From contig NZ_CP007215.2 of the NCBI RefSeq assembly GCF_000300455.3, positions 2,728,001-2,792,000 on the forward strand: 64,000 bases of DNA, read 5' to 3'. Positions within the stretch are counted from its first letter, which is position 1; the number at the start of each line of letters is the position of its first letter. The notes beneath the pieces are model-generated. The model ran no database searches. It was not told the DNA's origin and saw only the letters and a program-made list of their open reading frames with translations. A program made the translations under genes and the position numbers. Positions 52,458 through 62,828 of this stretch are shown here, one piece after another. The stretch comes from Kosakonia sacchari SP1. GTDB taxonomy: Bacteria > Pseudomonadota > Gammaproteobacteria > Enterobacterales > Enterobacteriaceae.

Positions 52458-53126
52458 ATGTCTGCCCCGCGACAAATTCTTGCTGCCATTTTTGATATGG
52501 ATGGATTACTGATCGACTCTGAACCGCTCTGGGATCGCGCCGAACTCGACGTTGTGGCAAGCCTTGGAGTCGACATTTCAAGGCGCAATGAGTTGCCGGA
52601 TACGCTTGGCCTGCGCATCGATATGGTGGTTGAACTGTGGTATGCCCAGCAGCCGTGGAATGGTCCGAGCCGTCAGGAAGTCACCGACAGAATCATTCAG
52701 CGCGCTATCTCACTGGTTGAAGAAAAGCGCCCGTTGCTGCCGGGCGTCCATGAAGCCATCGCGCTGTGTAAGAACAGTGGACTGGCGGTTGGGCTGGCAT
52801 CCGCATCGCCGCTGCATATGCTGGAAAAAGTGCTGACCATGTTCGATCTGCGCGACAGTTTCGATGCACTCGCCTCAGCGGAAAAGTTACCCTACAGCAA
52901 GCCGCACCCGCAGGTTTATCTGGACTGCGCGGCAAAGCTGGGTGTCGACCCGCTCACGTGTGTGGCGCTGGAAGATTCAGTTAACGGCATGATTGCCAGC
53001 AAAGCGGCGCGGATGCGTTCCATCGTTGTGCCGGATGCCGAACATCGCGCGGACCCGCGCTATGTGCTTGCTAACGTAAAACTAGAAAGCCTCGAACAGC
53101 TCACGCTCGCACATCTGCTCGGTTAA
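52458..53126 (+). CDS. hxpB: Hexitol phosphatase B (YniC)
   Basis: 222 residues, HAD superfamily. Motif I FDMDGLLIDSEPLWD with nucleophile and acid aspartates, motif II LASASPL, motif III Lys in KLPYSKPHPQVYL, motif IV ALEDSVNGM. Dephosphorylates 2-deoxyglucose 6-phosphate, sorbitol 6-phosphate and mannitol phosphates; cytoplasmic. A GGGGTGAT/ATCACCCC hairpin at 53136-53155 after the stop lacks a clear T-run. Confidence 0.95.
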   Translation: MSAPRQILAAIFDMDGLLIDSEPLWDRAELDVVASLGVDISRRNELPDTLGLRIDMVVELWYAQQPWNGPSRQEVTDRIIQRAISLVEEKRPLLPGVHEAIALCKNSGLAVGLASASPLHMLEKVLTMFDLRDSFDALASAEKLPYSKPHPQVYLDCAAKLGVDPLTCVALEDSVNGMIASKAARMRSIVVPDAEHRADPRYVLANVKLESLEQLTLAHLLG

Positions 53127-53171
53127 TTCTCCTGCGGGGTGATACAAATCACCCCATTACTTCTCATTTTT

Positions 53172-53186
53172 TGAAACGCTATTTCA
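53172..53186 (+). promoter_or_regulatory. KdgR-like operator upstream of kduD
   Basis: TGAAACGCTATTTCA with symmetric TGAAA/TTTCA arms inside an AT-rich context matches the known KdgR operator pattern of enterobacterial pectin/hexuronate genes. It lies 87 bp before the kduD start. Confidence 0.75.
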
Positions 53187-53273
53187 TTTTTATTTGTATT
53201 TTCTTTATCCGCCTTCTATCCTGATCTTCAGGCGCAGATGCCCATGACAACTATTTATAACGCCGGAGTAAAT

Positions 53274-54035
53274 ATGATACTGGAAGCCTTTAAGCTTGCG
53301 GGTAAAGTGGCTATCGTCACCGGGTGCGACACCGGGCTGGGTCAGGGAATGGCATTGGGGCTTGCGGAAGCGGGCTGCGATATTGTCGGTGTTGGCCGCA
53401 AAGTGCCGCAGGAAACCGCCTCCCGCGTGCAGGCGTTAGGACGACGTTTCCATGCTATTCAGGCCGACCTTCGCCACCAGCACGGCCTTGATGAGGTGGT
53501 TAAGCAAGCCGTTGCGACATTTGGGCACATCAACATTCTGGTGAATAACGCGGGGACGATTCGCCGCTGCGATGCCCTTGATTTCAGTGAGCAAGACTGG
53601 GATGACGTGATGAACCTGAACCTGAAAACGGTCTTTTTTCTCTCTCAGGCGGTAGCGCGGCAATTTATCGCTCAGGGCAATGGCGGGAAAATCATTAACA
53701 TCGCTTCGATGCTCTCGTACCAGGGCGGCATCCGCGTGCCTTCATATACGGCGTCCAAGAGCGGCGTCATGGGATTAACGCGTTTACTGGCAAATGAATG
53801 GGCGCCACATCAGATTAATGTTAATGCGATCGCACCCGGCTATATGGCGACCAATAACACGCAGCAACTGCGAGAAGATGCGGAGCGCAGCCAGGAGATC
53901 CTTGACCGTATCCCGGCAGGGCGCTGGGGTGAACCAGAAGATCTGAAAGGCGCGGCGGTGTTTCTGGCCTCAAAAGCGGCGGATTATATTAATGGTTACA
54001 CCCTTGCCGTCGATGGTGGCTGGCTGGCGCGTTAA
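53274..54035 (+). CDS. kduD: 2-dehydro-3-deoxy-D-gluconate 5-dehydrogenase KduD
   Basis: 253 residues from the ATG at 53274 with GGAG 5 nt upstream; the E. coli length. Short-chain dehydrogenase with TGCDTGLGQG (NAD binding), NNAGTIRR, INIASMLS and the catalytic YTASK. The C-terminal IAPGYMATNNTQQLR and GYTLAVDGGWLAR are KduD-typical. Acts in breakdown of unsaturated galacturonides and hexuronates. Here it stands alone between hxpB and ydjM, without kduI or pectin genes, but behind a KdgR-like box. It diverges from E. coli KduD at residues 45-65, so a paralogous sugar dehydrogenase is possible. Confidence 0.85.
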   Translation: MILEAFKLAGKVAIVTGCDTGLGQGMALGLAEAGCDIVGVGRKVPQETASRVQALGRRFHAIQADLRHQHGLDEVVKQAVATFGHINILVNNAGTIRRCDALDFSEQDWDDVMNLNLKTVFFLSQAVARQFIAQGNGGKIINIASMLSYQGGIRVPSYTASKSGVMGLTRLLANEWAPHQINVNAIAPGYMATNNTQQLREDAERSQEILDRIPAGRWGEPEDLKGAAVFLASKAADYINGYTLAVDGGWLAR

Positions 54036-54080
54036 ACGTTCAGGATTGTGACAAAGAGTTACACCGTCACCTCTTCCGCC

Positions 54081-54118
54081 TACTGTACAAACATCCTATA
54101 CTGTATACATCGACAGTT
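54081..54118 (+). promoter_or_regulatory. LexA boxes of ydjM
   Basis: TACTGTATACATCGACAGTT at 54099-54118 is a good SOS box (CTGT-N8-ACAG). A second, weaker copy TACTGTACAAACATCCTATA directly precedes it (54081-54100), as in E. coli. Confidence 0.85.
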
Positions 54119-54132
54119 GAGTGAGTTTGACC

Positions 54133-54723
54133 ATGACGGCGGAAGGACACCTGCTTTTTTCCATTGCTTGCGCGGTGTTTTCCAAAAACGCTGAGTTAAC
54201 GCCTGTCCTCGCCCAGGGTGACTGGTGGCATATTGTCCCGTCCGCTATTCTTACCTGCCTGCTGCCTGATATCGACCATCCTAAATCTTTTCTCGGGCAA
54301 CGCCTGAAATGGATATCAAAACCTGTCGCCCGCGCTTTCGGGCATCGCGGATTTACGCATAGCCTGTTGGCGGTTTTTCTGGCGCTGACGCTCTTTTATT
54401 TAAAAGTGCCAGAAAGCTGGATAGTGCCCGCCGATGCGCTACAGGGAATGGTGGTGGGTTACCTCAGCCATATTCTGGCAGATATGATTACTCCGGCTGG
54501 CGTACCGCTGCTCTGGCCCTGTCGCTGGCGCTTTCGCCTGCCGCTGCTGGTGCCGCAAAAAGGTAACCAACTGGAGCGCGTATTATGCATGGCGCTATTT
54601 ACTTATGCAGTATGGATGCCGCAAACATTGCCCGAAAACGGTGCAGTCCACTGGTCATCACAAATGATTACATCGCTGCAAAATCAATTTAATCGCTTTA
54701 TTCATCAGCAATCTGAGCATTAA
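54133..54723 (+). CDS. ydjM: SOS-regulated inner membrane protein YdjM
   Basis: 196 residues from the ATG at 54133 (MTAEGHLLFSIACAVF). Membrane-bound metal-dependent hydrolase family (LexA-regulated DUF457): histidine motifs PDIDHPKSFLGQ, GHRGFTHSLL and YLSHILADMITPAG could bind metal in the membrane. Four membrane segments likely. Function unknown; two LexA boxes lie upstream. Confidence 0.94.
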   Translation: MTAEGHLLFSIACAVFSKNAELTPVLAQGDWWHIVPSAILTCLLPDIDHPKSFLGQRLKWISKPVARAFGHRGFTHSLLAVFLALTLFYLKVPESWIVPADALQGMVVGYLSHILADMITPAGVPLLWPCRWRFRLPLLVPQKGNQLERVLCMALFTYAVWMPQTLPENGAVHWSSQMITSLQNQFNRFIHQQSEH

Positions 54724-54853
54724 ATCGTCACTTCTTCCTATTTCGATATAACCCATTCCATTTGGATATAAGCCCGTTTCAGCACTTCTGCTAACCTTGC
54801 GCAACAGGAGCGGCCGAGAAGGCCGACCGAATAATGATATCAGGAGAACGGGG

Positions 54854-56245
54854 ATGAATTTTCCACTCATCGCGAACGTAGTAGTGTTCGTGGCACTGCT
54901 GTTTTTGCTGGCGCAGGCGCGTCACAAACAGTGGAGCCTGGCAAAAAAAGTGCTGGTCGGTTTAGGCCTCGGCGTGATCTTCGGCCTCGCGCTGCAGGCT
55001 ATCTATGGTGCTGATAACCCGGTACTGAAAGATTCCATCCAGTGGTTCAACGTCGTCGGCAATGGCTATGTCCAGTTGCTGCAAATGATTGTCATGCCGC
55101 TGGTTTTCGCCTCAATTTTGAGCGCCGTTGCGCGTCTGCATAATGCGTCACAACTGGGCAAAATCAGTTTTCTGACCATCGGCACATTGCTGTTCACCAC
55201 GCTCATCGCTGCGCTGGTCGGCGTGCTGGTGACTAATCTGTTCGGTTTGACGGCAGAAGGTCTGGTGCAGGGTACGGCAGAAACCGCGCGTTTGAACGCC
55301 ATTCAGAGTAACTATGTTGGCAAAGTGGCCGATCTCACCGTGCCGCAATTGCTGCTCTCTTTCGTACCAAAAAACCCGTTTGCCGACCTGACCGGCGCAA
55401 ACCCAACGTCAATTATCAGCATCGTTATCTTCGCTGCTTTCCTTGGCGTTGCGGCACTGAAATTGCTGAAGGATGATGCGCCGAAAGGCCAGCGTGTACT
55501 GACCGCTATCGATACACTGCAAAGCTGGGTGATGAAACTGGTACGCCTTGTGATGCAATTGACACCGTATGGCGTGCTGGCGCTGATGACCAAAGTTGTC
55601 GCCGGTTCTAACATTCAGGACATCATTAAGCTGGGCAGCTTCGTTATCGCCTCTTACCTTGGTCTGGGCATTATGTTTGTAGTGCACGGTCTGCTGCTTG
55701 GCGTGAACGGCGTGAGCCCGCTGAAATTCTTCCGTAAAGTATGGCCGGTACTGACATTTGCCTTCACCAGCCGCTCCAGCGCGGCATCCATTCCGCTGAA
55801 CGTGGAAGCGCAAACGCGTCGTCTGGGCGTACCAGAATCCATCGCCAGTTTCTCCGCCTCTTTTGGGGCAACCATTGGGCAGAACGGCTGTGCGGGTCTT
55901 TACCCGGCAATGCTGGCAGTGATGGTAGCCCCGACAGTGGGCATTAACCCGCTGGATCCGCTGTGGATTGCCACCCTGGTAGGGATTGTCACCGTGAGTT
56001 CCGCAGGTGTAGCGGGCGTTGGTGGCGGCGCGACGTTTGCCGCACTTATCGTGCTGCCTGCGCTGGGTCTGCCGGTCACGCTTGTGGCGCTGCTTATCTC
56101 TGTTGAACCACTTATCGATATGGGCCGTACCGCCCTGAACGTCAGCGGTTCCATGACCGCCGGTACATTGACCAGCCAGTGGCTGAAACAGACCGATAAA
56201 GCTGTGCTGGACAGTGAAGAGGATGCCGAGCTGGCGCACCGTTAA
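54854..56245 (+). CDS. tcyP: L-cystine transporter TcyP (YdjN)
   Basis: 463 residues from the ATG at 54854 (Shine-Dalgarno AGGAG at 54842-54846), matching the E. coli start. Dicarboxylate/amino acid:cation symporter family with eight helices and two hairpins: [20 protein letters not shown] (serine-rich hairpin 1) and [19 protein letters not shown] (hairpin 2). Imports cystine and related compounds with high affinity, under CysB in E. coli. The N-terminal residues [19 protein letters not shown] are the first helix. Confidence 0.96.
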   Translation: MNFPLIANVVVFVALLFLLAQARHKQWSLAKKVLVGLGLGVIFGLALQAIYGADNPVLKDSIQWFNVVGNGYVQLLQMIVMPLVFASILSAVARLHNASQLGKISFLTIGTLLFTTLIAALVGVLVTNLFGLTAEGLVQGTAETARLNAIQSNYVGKVADLTVPQLLLSFVPKNPFADLTGANPTSIISIVIFAAFLGVAALKLLKDDAPKGQRVLTAIDTLQSWVMKLVRLVMQLTPYGVLALMTKVVAGSNIQDIIKLGSFVIASYLGLGIMFVVHGLLLGVNGVSPLKFFRKVWPVLTFAFTSRSSAASIPLNVEAQTRRLGVPESIASFSASFGATIGQNGCAGLYPAMLAVMVAPTVGINPLDPLWIATLVGIVTVSSAGVAGVGGGATFAALIVLPALGLPVTLVALLISVEPLIDMGRTALNVSGSMTAGTLTSQWLKQTDKAVLDSEEDAELAHR

Positions 56246-56296
56246 TCACCCGGCATGAAATACCCGATGCCTCTCTTTTGAGGGGCACCGTTTGAC

Positions 56297-56330
56297 AAGA
56301 AAACCGCCTGTAACTGCAGGCGGTTTTCTT
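56297..56330. terminator. Bidirectional terminator between tcyP and cedA
   Basis: Stem AAGAAAACCGCCTG/CAGGCGGTTTTCTT with loop TAACTG, serving two convergent genes. Confidence 0.93.
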
Positions 56331-56334
56331 ACTT

Positions 56335-56577
56335 TTACTCTTCCTCTATCTCGCCTTCCTGACGCATTTGCAGCGCCCAGCGCTGCGCTGCTTCCGGAAC
56401 GCTAAAGATCGGCGAGCGGCGAAACTTTTCCCCCATCAACACAAACGCCACATACTTGCCACGCAGCAACCAGACATCACGATAGCCATCCACTTTTGAG
56501 GCGTGATCGGGGGGAGCCGGTTCGACGCGCGGGACATAGCTGATAATGGCTCGGTTTTGTTGACGATAAGATTTCAT
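56335..56577 (-). CDS. cedA: Cell division activator CedA
   Basis: 80 residues, basic N-terminus (MKSYRQQNRAIISYVPRVEP) and conserved DVWLLRGKYVAFVLMGE core as in E. coli CedA. Known to bind double-stranded DNA and, in E. coli, to bind RNA polymerase and affect division after overreplication. Convergent with tcyP and divergent from katE, as in E. coli. Confidence 0.94.
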   Translation of the reverse strand: MKSYRQQNRAIISYVPRVEPAPPDHASKVDGYRDVWLLRGKYVAFVLMGEKFRRSPIFSVPEAAQRWALQMRQEGEIEEE

Positions 56578-56792
56578 AAGCGATGCGTTCTACAGACAAA
56601 TTCTACAAACATTAAAGACCTATCATAGCCGATTGTGGGCTTATGCGTCGCGCCTTGAACCACTTTCTCTGATTTTTCACCCCCTTTATGCCTGCTGATT
56701 AACCAGGTTAACGCAGCATGTTGTTCTATAGTTAGAAGGGTTTTAAGGAAACATCGACCATTTTTCAGCAATGAAAACAGGAGACGAGTTCA

Positions 56793-59048
56793 ATGTCGCA
56801 CAATGAGAAAGACCCTCACCATCACGCCCCGGTTCATGACGCTAACGAATCCCGCCCTGGGCTGGACTCACTGGCACCTGAAGACAATTCTCACCGCCCT
56901 TCCCCGCGCCCCACAGCACCTGGCGAGCAACCGACCGCACCGGGAAGCATGAAAGCGCCGGACACGTCGAATGACAAACTGAACGCACTGGAGCCTTACC
57001 GTAAGGGCGGCGAGAATTATCCCCTTACCACTAACCAGGGCGTGCGCATCGCCGATGACCAAAACTCCCTGCGCGCGGGAAAACGTGGCCCAACGCTGCT
57101 GGAAGACTTTATCCTGCGAGAGAAAATCACCCACTTCGACCATGAACGCATCCCAGAACGTATCGTGCATGCGCGCGGGTCGGCGGCGCATGGTTACTTT
57201 CAGCCCTATCGCAGTCTAAGTGATATTACCAAAGCGGATTTTCTCTCCGATGCGGAGAAAATCACCCCAGTATTTGTCCGTTTTTCCACAGTACAGGGCG
57301 GCGCGGGCTCAGCGGACACCGTGCGTGACATCCGTGGATTTGCCACCAAGTTCTACACCGAAGAAGGAATTTTTGACCTGGTTGGCAACAATACACCGGT
57401 CTTTTTCATCCAGGATGCGCACAAATTCCCCGATTTTGTCCATGCGGTAAAACCGGAGCCTCACTGGGCGATCCCGCAAGGTCAAAGCGCACATGACACC
57501 TTCTGGGACTATGTTTCGTTGCAACCCGAAACCTTACACAACGTAATGTGGGCGATGTCCGATCGCGGCATTCCGCGCAGCTATCGCACTATGGAAGGTT
57601 TTGGCATCCACACATTTCGCCTGATCAACGCCGAAGGCAAAGCCACGTTTGTTCGCTTCCACTGGAAACCACTGGCAGGAAAAGCATCGCTGGTGTGGGA
57701 CGAATCCCAAAAACTGACCGGGCGCGATCCGGACTTCCACCGTCGCGAGTTGTGGGAAGCCATTGAGGCTGGCGATTACCCGGAATATGAACTGGGTTTA
57801 CAGCTGATCCCGGAAGAGGACGAATTCAAATTTGATTTCGACCTGCTGGACCCGACCAAGCTTATTCCCGAAGAGCTGGTTCCGGTGCAGCGCGTCGGTA
57901 AAATGGTGTTAAACCGTAACCCGGATAACTTTTTTGCCGAAAACGAGCAGGCTGCGTTCCATCCAGGGCATATTGTGCCCGGTCTGGATTTTACCAATGA
58001 TCCGCTGCTGCAGGGGCGTCTGTTCTCCTATACCGATACGCAAATCAGCCGGCTTGGCGGGCCGAACTTCCATGAAATCCCCATCAACCGTCCAACTTGC
58101 CCGTACCATAACTTGCAGCGTGACGGCATGCACCGCATGGAGATTGACACCAATCCCGCTAACTATGAGCCGAACTCCATCAATGATAACTGGCCGCGGG
58201 AAACACCGCCCGGCCCGAAACGCGGTGGTTTTGAGACTTACCAGGAGCGCGTCGAAGGGGAAAAAATCCGTGAACGCAGCCCCTCATTTGGCGAATATTA
58301 CGCCCATCCCCGCCTGTTCTGGTTAAGCCAGACACCATTTGAACAGCGCCATATTATTGACGCTTTCAGCTTCGAGTTGAGCAAAGTAGTGCGCACGTAT
58401 ATTCGTGAACGCGTGGTGGATCACCTGGCGCACATCGATATTCATCTGGCGCAAGGTGTGGCGGAAAATCTCGGTATCACCTTGAGCGACGATCAGTTGA
58501 CTATCGCCCCGCCGCCGGAAGTGAATGGATTGAAAAAAGATCCTTCACTGAGTCTGTATGCCGTGCCGGATGGCAACGTGAAAGGCCGGGTGGTGGCAGT
58601 TTTACTGCATGATAAGGTCAGCGCAACGGATGTACTCAACGTATTGCAGGGGCTGAAAGCCAAAGGCGTTCATAGCAAACTGCTTTATGCGCGAATGGGC
58701 AACGTGACAGCGGATGACGGTTCAGAATTACCGATTGCCGCCACCTTCGCCGGATCGCCGTCGCTGACGGTAGATGGTGTGATTGTTCCCGGCGGCGATA
58801 TCAGCGATATCCTGCAAAATGGCGATGCGAAATATTATTTGCTGGAAGCCTATAAGCACCTGAAAACTATCGCGCTTGCGGGTGATGCGCGGCAGTTTAA
58901 GCGCTTACTGGATGTGGATAAGCAGGGAGAGGACGGTATTGTCGAGGCGGATAGCGCCACGGCGAATTTTATTGATGATTTTCTGACGCATCTTGCGGCG
59001 CACCGCGTCTGGTCGCGCATCAGCAAAATCGATAGCATTCCGGCGTAA
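56793..59048 (+). CDS. katE: Catalase HPII
   Basis: 751 residues, large-subunit monofunctional catalase. His126 in [14 protein letters not shown], Asn in [11 protein letters not shown] and heme-ligand Tyr in [14 protein letters not shown] are in place. The C-terminal flavodoxin-like domain (about 600-751, [20 protein letters not shown]) is typical of HPII. N-terminal 75 residues are the extended threading arm. Sigma-S dependent in E. coli; CTATAGT at 56726-56732 could be the extended -10. Confidence 0.97.
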   Translation: MSHNEKDPHHHAPVHDANESRPGLDSLAPEDNSHRPSPRPTAPGEQPTAPGSMKAPDTSNDKLNALEPYRKGGENYPLTTNQGVRIADDQNSLRAGKRGPTLLEDFILREKITHFDHERIPERIVHARGSAAHGYFQPYRSLSDITKADFLSDAEKITPVFVRFSTVQGGAGSADTVRDIRGFATKFYTEEGIFDLVGNNTPVFFIQDAHKFPDFVHAVKPEPHWAIPQGQSAHDTFWDYVSLQPETLHNVMWAMSDRGIPRSYRTMEGFGIHTFRLINAEGKATFVRFHWKPLAGKASLVWDESQKLTGRDPDFHRRELWEAIEAGDYPEYELGLQLIPEEDEFKFDFDLLDPTKLIPEELVPVQRVGKMVLNRNPDNFFAENEQAAFHPGHIVPGLDFTNDPLLQGRLFSYTDTQISRLGGPNFHEIPINRPTCPYHNLQRDGMHRMEIDTNPANYEPNSINDNWPRETPPGPKRGGFETYQERVEGEKIRERSPSFGEYYAHPRLFWLSQTPFEQRHIIDAFSFELSKVVRTYIRERVVDHLAHIDIHLAQGVAENLGITLSDDQLTIAPPPEVNGLKKDPSLSLYAVPDGNVKGRVVAVLLHDKVSATDVLNVLQGLKAKGVHSKLLYARMGNVTADDGSELPIAATFAGSPSLTVDGVIVPGGDISDILQNGDAKYYLLEAYKHLKTIALAGDARQFKRLLDVDKQGEDGIVEADSATANFIDDFLTHLAAHRVWSRISKIDSIPA

Positions 59049-59064
59049 GCGTTATTGCAGCCAT

Positions 59065-59092
59065 AAAAAACCGGCCAACTGGCCGGTTTTTT
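59065..59092. terminator. Bidirectional terminator between katE and osmE
   Basis: AAAAAACCGGCC/GGCCGGTTTTTT with a 4-nt loop between convergent genes. Confidence 0.93.
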
Positions 59093-59116
59093 ATTTGCTC
59101 AGGCTACAAACCAAAA

Positions 59117-59455
59117 TTACTGCTTAGCTTGCGGGTCAGTATCATACTCGGCGCAAGTCTGGTAGCCGGAGTTCATGACATGGCCGGTTTCATCCAGCGC
59201 AACGAAATAGGTTTCGGTTTTGCCGTCACGTTGACCCAGAATATAGGTCTGGCAAGTGCCGCGCGCATGGATCATCGTAACTTCAGAAGAAGGACGGCCA
59301 GCAACCTGCATAACCTGCTGGCGGCTCATACCTTTTTTCACATCTTTCACCACCGGCTGAGAAACCTGATCTTTTGCACGATCGTAAGCCGTACAACCCG
59401 CCAGCATAGTCAGCACTGCAGCTGCGCCCAGAATTCCTGCGATGTTCTTATTCAT
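59117..59455 (-). CDS. osmE: Osmotically inducible lipoprotein OsmE
   Basis: 112 residues. Lipobox LAGC at about residues 18-21, then a SmpA/OmlA (BamE-like) domain: [20 protein letters not shown] and [20 protein letters not shown]. Outer-membrane-facing lipoprotein induced by osmotic stress and stationary phase. Divergent from nadE. Confidence 0.95.
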   Translation of the reverse strand: MNKNIAGILGAAAVLTMLAGCTAYDRAKDQVSQPVVKDVKKGMSRQQVMQVAGRPSSEVTMIHARGTCQTYILGQRDGKTETYFVALDETGHVMNSGYQTCAEYDTDPQAKQ

Positions 59456-59708
59456 ATTCCATCCTCTTTTGTATCCGCTTGTGTATCAGCGTGTTATCTA
59501 AGCCTGGAATATAAAATTGCATTTTTCAACTAACAGACTGCATTGGCATAACTTTCGGAGAAATCTAATAAAAGTGAAATAAGCTGCTAAAACGCCGTAA
59601 ATTGCGGCACTCAAATCTGTGATCCTTGTCGTTTTACCGCCAAAGGGTTAATTTGGCCCTATTATCTATTTGCACCCTGCAAAGCAGGACAACACAACGG
59701 AGGGGTAA

Positions 59709-60539
59709 ATGACTCTGCAACAAGAGATTATTCAGGCGCTAGGCGTGAAGCCCGCGGTCAATGCCGAAGAAGAAGTTCGCCGCAGCGTGGATTTCCTGAA
59801 AACCTATCTGAAAACCTATCCTTTTTTGCAAACGCTGGTGCTGGGCATTAGCGGCGGTCAGGATTCCACGCTGGCCGGAAAAATCAGCCAGATGGCAATC
59901 AGCGAATTGCGCCAGGAAACGGGCAATCAAGCCTATCAATTTATCGCCGTCCGTCTGCCTTACGGTAAGCAAGCGGATGAACAGGATTGCCAGGATGCCA
60001 TCGCGTTTATTCAGCCGGATCGTGTTCTTACCGTCAATATCAAAGCCTCGGTGCTGGCAAGCGAGCAAGCGCTGCGTGAAACAGGCATCGAACTGAGCGA
60101 TTTCGTGCGCGGCAATGAAAAAGCGCGCGAACGTATGAAAGCGCAATACAGCATTGCGGGCATGACGAAAGGCGTGGTGGTTGGCACCGACCATGCCGCC
60201 GAAGCAGTGACCGGTTTCTTCACCAAATATGGCGATGGTGGCACCGACATCAATCCGCTTTTCCGTCTGAACAAACGCCAGGGTAAACAGTTGCTGGCTT
60301 ACCTGGGCTGCCCGGAACATCTTTATAAAAAAGCGCCAACGGCCGATCTGGAAGACGATCGTCCTTCGCTGCCAGATGAAGCCGCACTGGGCGTAACTTA
60401 CGAAAATATCGATGATTATCTGGAAGGGAAAACGCTGGATGCCAGTATCGCGAAAATCATTGAAGGCTGGTATGTGAAAACAGAGCACAAGCGCCGCCCG
60501 CCGATTACCGTATTCGACGATTTCTGGAAAAAGAAATAA
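59709..60539 (+). CDS. nadE: NH3-dependent NAD+ synthetase
   Basis: 276 residues. PP-loop [31 protein letters not shown] and the lid region [18 protein letters not shown]. Adenylates and amidates nicotinate adenine dinucleotide to NAD using ammonia; homodimer. Shine-Dalgarno GGAGGGG. One residue longer than E. coli NadE. Confidence 0.97.
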   Translation: MTLQQEIIQALGVKPAVNAEEEVRRSVDFLKTYLKTYPFLQTLVLGISGGQDSTLAGKISQMAISELRQETGNQAYQFIAVRLPYGKQADEQDCQDAIAFIQPDRVLTVNIKASVLASEQALRETGIELSDFVRGNEKARERMKAQYSIAGMTKGVVVGTDHAAEAVTGFFTKYGDGGTDINPLFRLNKRQGKQLLAYLGCPEHLYKKAPTADLEDDRPSLPDEAALGVTYENIDDYLEGKTLDASIAKIIEGWYVKTEHKRRPPITVFDDFWKKK

Positions 60540-60544
60540 CCCTC

Positions 60545-60569
60545 AGGCGGCGCAAGCCGCCTCTTTTTT
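60545..60569 (+). terminator. nadE terminator
   Basis: Stem AGGCGGC/GCCGCCT with loop GCAA and CTTTTTTT. Confidence 0.93.
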
Positions 60570-60588
60570 AGCCACTTATAGACTGCTA

Positions 60589-60608
60589 TACTGGATGGGT
60601 AAACAGTA
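60589..60608 (+). promoter_or_regulatory. LexA box of cho
   Basis: TACTGGATGGGTAAACAGTA: LexA-type dyad with outer TACTG/CAGTA arms, one base off CTGT-N8-ACAG. It covers an in-frame ATG at 60595, arguing that translation starts further down. Confidence 0.85.
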
Positions 60609-60621
60609 TCAGGAGTCTTTT

Positions 60622-61485
60622 GTGGTCAGGCGTCAATCGGCCCCGCGTCTTGAATTTGAAGCGGCGGCAATCTATGAATATCCGGAACATCTTCGTCCGT
60701 GGCTGGAAGCCATGCCCAAACAGCCCGGCGTCTATATTTTTCACGGTGAAAGCAAGGCGATGCCGCTCTATATCGGTAAAAGCGTCAATATTCGCAGCCG
60801 TGTGCTGTCGCACCTGCGCACGCCCGATGAAGCGGCGATGCTACGTCAGGCGCGACGCATTACCTGGATTTGTACCGCCGGTGAGATTGGCGCGCTGCTG
60901 CTCGAAGCGCGACTAATTAAAGAACAGCAGCCGCTATTTAATAAGCGCCTGCGTCGTAATCGCCAGCTCTGCTCGCTGCGCCTTAGCGGTGAAAAGCCAC
61001 AGGTGGTGTATGCCAAAGAGGTGGATTTCTCCTCCTCCCCCGATCTCTATGGTCTGTTTGCCAATCGCCGCGCCGCATTGCAAGCGCTGCAGTCTATCGC
61101 TGATGACGAAAAGCTGTGCTATGGGCTGCTGGGCCTGGAATCACTAAGCCGCGGCCGGGCTTGTTTTCGATCCGCGTTACAACGCTGTGCCGGAGCATGC
61201 TGTGGTAGAGAGACGCGTGAAGCACATGATGCACGCTTCGCTGCCGCGATGGCGCGTTTGCAACTGGTTTGCTGGCCCTGGCGCGGTCCAATTGGTCTGA
61301 AAGAGAGCGCAGCAGGAATGACGCAGTACCACATCATTCATAACTGGCTATGGTTGGGTTCAGTTGATGAGCCCGCCGCTGCCGCGCAACTGCTGCGTTT
61401 GCCGGCGGGTTTCGATCATGACGGCTACAAAATCCTCTGCAAGCCGTTGCTTTCGGGGGGTTACGAAATCATCGAACTGGATTAA
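60622..61485 (+). CDS. cho: Excinuclease Cho (UvrC homologue), GTG start
   Basis: 287 residues from the GTG at 60622. This start is chosen because AGGAG lies 6 nt upstream, the encoded [20 protein letters not shown] aligns with the E. coli N-terminus, and the ATG at 60595 falls inside the LexA box. GIY-YIG nuclease domain (about 25-105, PGVYIFHGE ... [14 protein letters not shown]) and a UvrC-like cysteine-containing middle ([11 protein letters not shown]). Makes the 3' incision in nucleotide excision repair, including at bulky lesions UvrC handles poorly. SOS-induced. The C-terminus is about 8 residues shorter than in E. coli. Confidence 0.94.
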   Translation: MVRRQSAPRLEFEAAAIYEYPEHLRPWLEAMPKQPGVYIFHGESKAMPLYIGKSVNIRSRVLSHLRTPDEAAMLRQARRITWICTAGEIGALLLEARLIKEQQPLFNKRLRRNRQLCSLRLSGEKPQVVYAKEVDFSSSPDLYGLFANRRAALQALQSIADDEKLCYGLLGLESLSRGRACFRSALQRCAGACCGRETREAHDARFAAAMARLQLVCWPWRGPIGLKESAAGMTQYHIIHNWLWLGSVDEPAAAAQLLRLPAGFDHDGYKILCKPLLSGGYEIIELD

Positions 61486-62039
61486 TGGCCAGGCAGCCAG
61501 GTGATTTCACTGAACAGTAATTGCCCTTCAGACTTTAGCAACCGCAGAGTTTGCCGCCCTTCCTGCCAGTAGGCGCCCTGATCGGCAGTTAACAATTTAT
61601 CGCCCAATTGCCACGCGCCGCTCAGGACGAAAATAACGCCGCCGCGTGTACCAATAGTGGTAAAAGTGCGATCGGCAATACGGACTTTCGCCTGGCAGCG
61701 ATCGCGGCGCGTCATCACGTTAAAATCCAGCGACATGCGTCCGTCGGAAAGCTCGGCTCTGACCGGCTGCTCGCCGGCAAAAGTAAAAGGCTGGTGATGT
61801 TTAAGCGTGTGGCTAAAAGCACCGCCCCCATTCAGCGTCACTTCGCCACCTTCAAGCAGGGTTATTACCCGATCCACGCCGGGAAATTGCGGAAAATCAC
61901 CGTTGCTGGCAAGCGAAGCGATACTGGCTCGCCAGTTAAAATCACGCGTTGCGGGCGGAAAACAGCAAATTTCTCGGGTTTCACCCGCCCCATTACGCCA
62001 GAGATTGACCGGCATTTTACGGATATCAAAGAATTCCAT
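61482..62039 (-). CDS. ves: HutD/Ves family cupin protein
   Basis: 185 residues from the ATG at 62039 ([17 protein letters not shown]); upstream ATGs at 62045 and 62042 are alternatives. Bicupin with [35 protein letters not shown] and LLEGGEVTL motifs. E. coli Ves was linked to cold- and stress-related expression; enzymatic role unknown. Stop codons of ves and cho overlap by 4 nt tail to tail. Confidence 0.93.
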   Translation of the reverse strand: MEFFDIRKMPVNLWRNGAGETREICCFPPATRDFNWRASIASLASNGDFPQFPGVDRVITLLEGGEVTLNGGGAFSHTLKHHQPFTFAGEQPVRAELSDGRMSLDFNVMTRRDRCQAKVRIADRTFTTIGTRGGVIFVLSGAWQLGDKLLTADQGAYWQEGRQTLRLLKSEGQLLFSEITWLPGH

Positions 62040-62272
62040 CATCACTCCTGAATGGCGCGGGCTTCACCAGCGCCGCTGCCTCTTCGGGCAGCCTGCATCA
62101 TTGTTATTGTTTACTTTGCCATGTGTGAGTTATCGGCAGCCGACACGATTTGCCTTAGGCTACTACGCAATCAGACATGTAAAAAATCATCAATTTAAGA
62201 TAAGTAACATCACCATAAAAACGAGGCTTAACGAGAATACCGCGCCAGTGGCGGCTGGCAAGAGGGAAACAA
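62040..62272. other. ves promoter region
   Basis: With the terminator at 62273 this makes a 309-bp gap up to spy. Apart from a small GCTGCC/GGCAGC hairpin at 62075-62092 upstream of ves, nothing recognisable is seen. Confidence 0.5.
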
Positions 62273-62330
62273 GAAAAAACCGCCGGTTCTGCCCATCACG
62301 TAAAACAAGCGATGAGCAAAACCGGCGGTC
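62273..62330 (-). terminator. Long spy terminator hairpin
   Basis: 10-bp perfect base ACCGCCGGTT/AACCGGCGGT, continued after a mismatch by TGCTCATC/GATGGGCA-type pairing up to a 13-nt loop, with T6 on the minus strand. Unusually long for a simple terminator. Confidence 0.88.
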
Positions 62331-62348
62331 TTAAGGAGGGTCGCTGAA

Positions 62349-62828
62349 TTATTCAGCAGGTGCAGGAGGCATTTTACCTTCTGGTGCCGGATGTTCTGTC
62401 AGACGCTTCTCAAAATTCGCATTGAACTGCTTTTTCTGTTCCGGGGTCAGAATGTTGTAAATCTTATTCTGCGTCTCCATACGTTTCAGCATGCTTTCTT
62501 TATGCTGCTGTTCCATTTTGGTGATTTGCGCTTCGGCTTTCGCGCGGTCAAAGCTGTCGCTGGTAATGATGTCATGCATTGCGCGCATCTCTTCCACCGG
62601 CGGGCGTTTCATCTCTTCGCGCTGGCTTTTCATGATGTCGCGGACTTGCTGTTTCTGCGCATCGGTCAGATTCAGACCTTTGAACATCATGTCGTGCGGG
62701 CCTTTACCTTTGTGGTGCATCATAGGTTGCGCGTCAGCTGGTGCGGCGGCGGTATCCGCAGCATGAGCCAGACCTGCAGCGCCAAAAGCCAGGGTAGAGG
62801 CAACAAACAGAGCAGTCAATTTAAGCAT
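62349..62828 (-). CDS. spy: Periplasmic chaperone Spy
   Basis: 159 residues from the ATG at 62828 (MLKLTALFVASTLAFGAAGL), as in E. coli. Signal peptide cleaved after AHA (about residue 23), then the cradle-shaped Spy/CpxP fold with the two LTxxQ motifs LTDAQKQQ and LTPEQKKQ. ATP-independent chaperone that lets clients fold while bound. Induced by Cpx and Bae envelope stress systems; the 278-bp upstream region has GTAAA units around 62920 and 62936 but not at consensus CpxR spacing. Confidence 0.96.
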   Translation of the reverse strand: MLKLTALFVASTLAFGAAGLAHAADTAAAPADAQPMMHHKGKGPHDMMFKGLNLTDAQKQQVRDIMKSQREEMKRPPVEEMRAMHDIITSDSFDRAKAEAQITKMEQQHKESMLKRMETQNKIYNILTPEQKKQFNANFEKRLTEHPAPEGKMPPAPAE

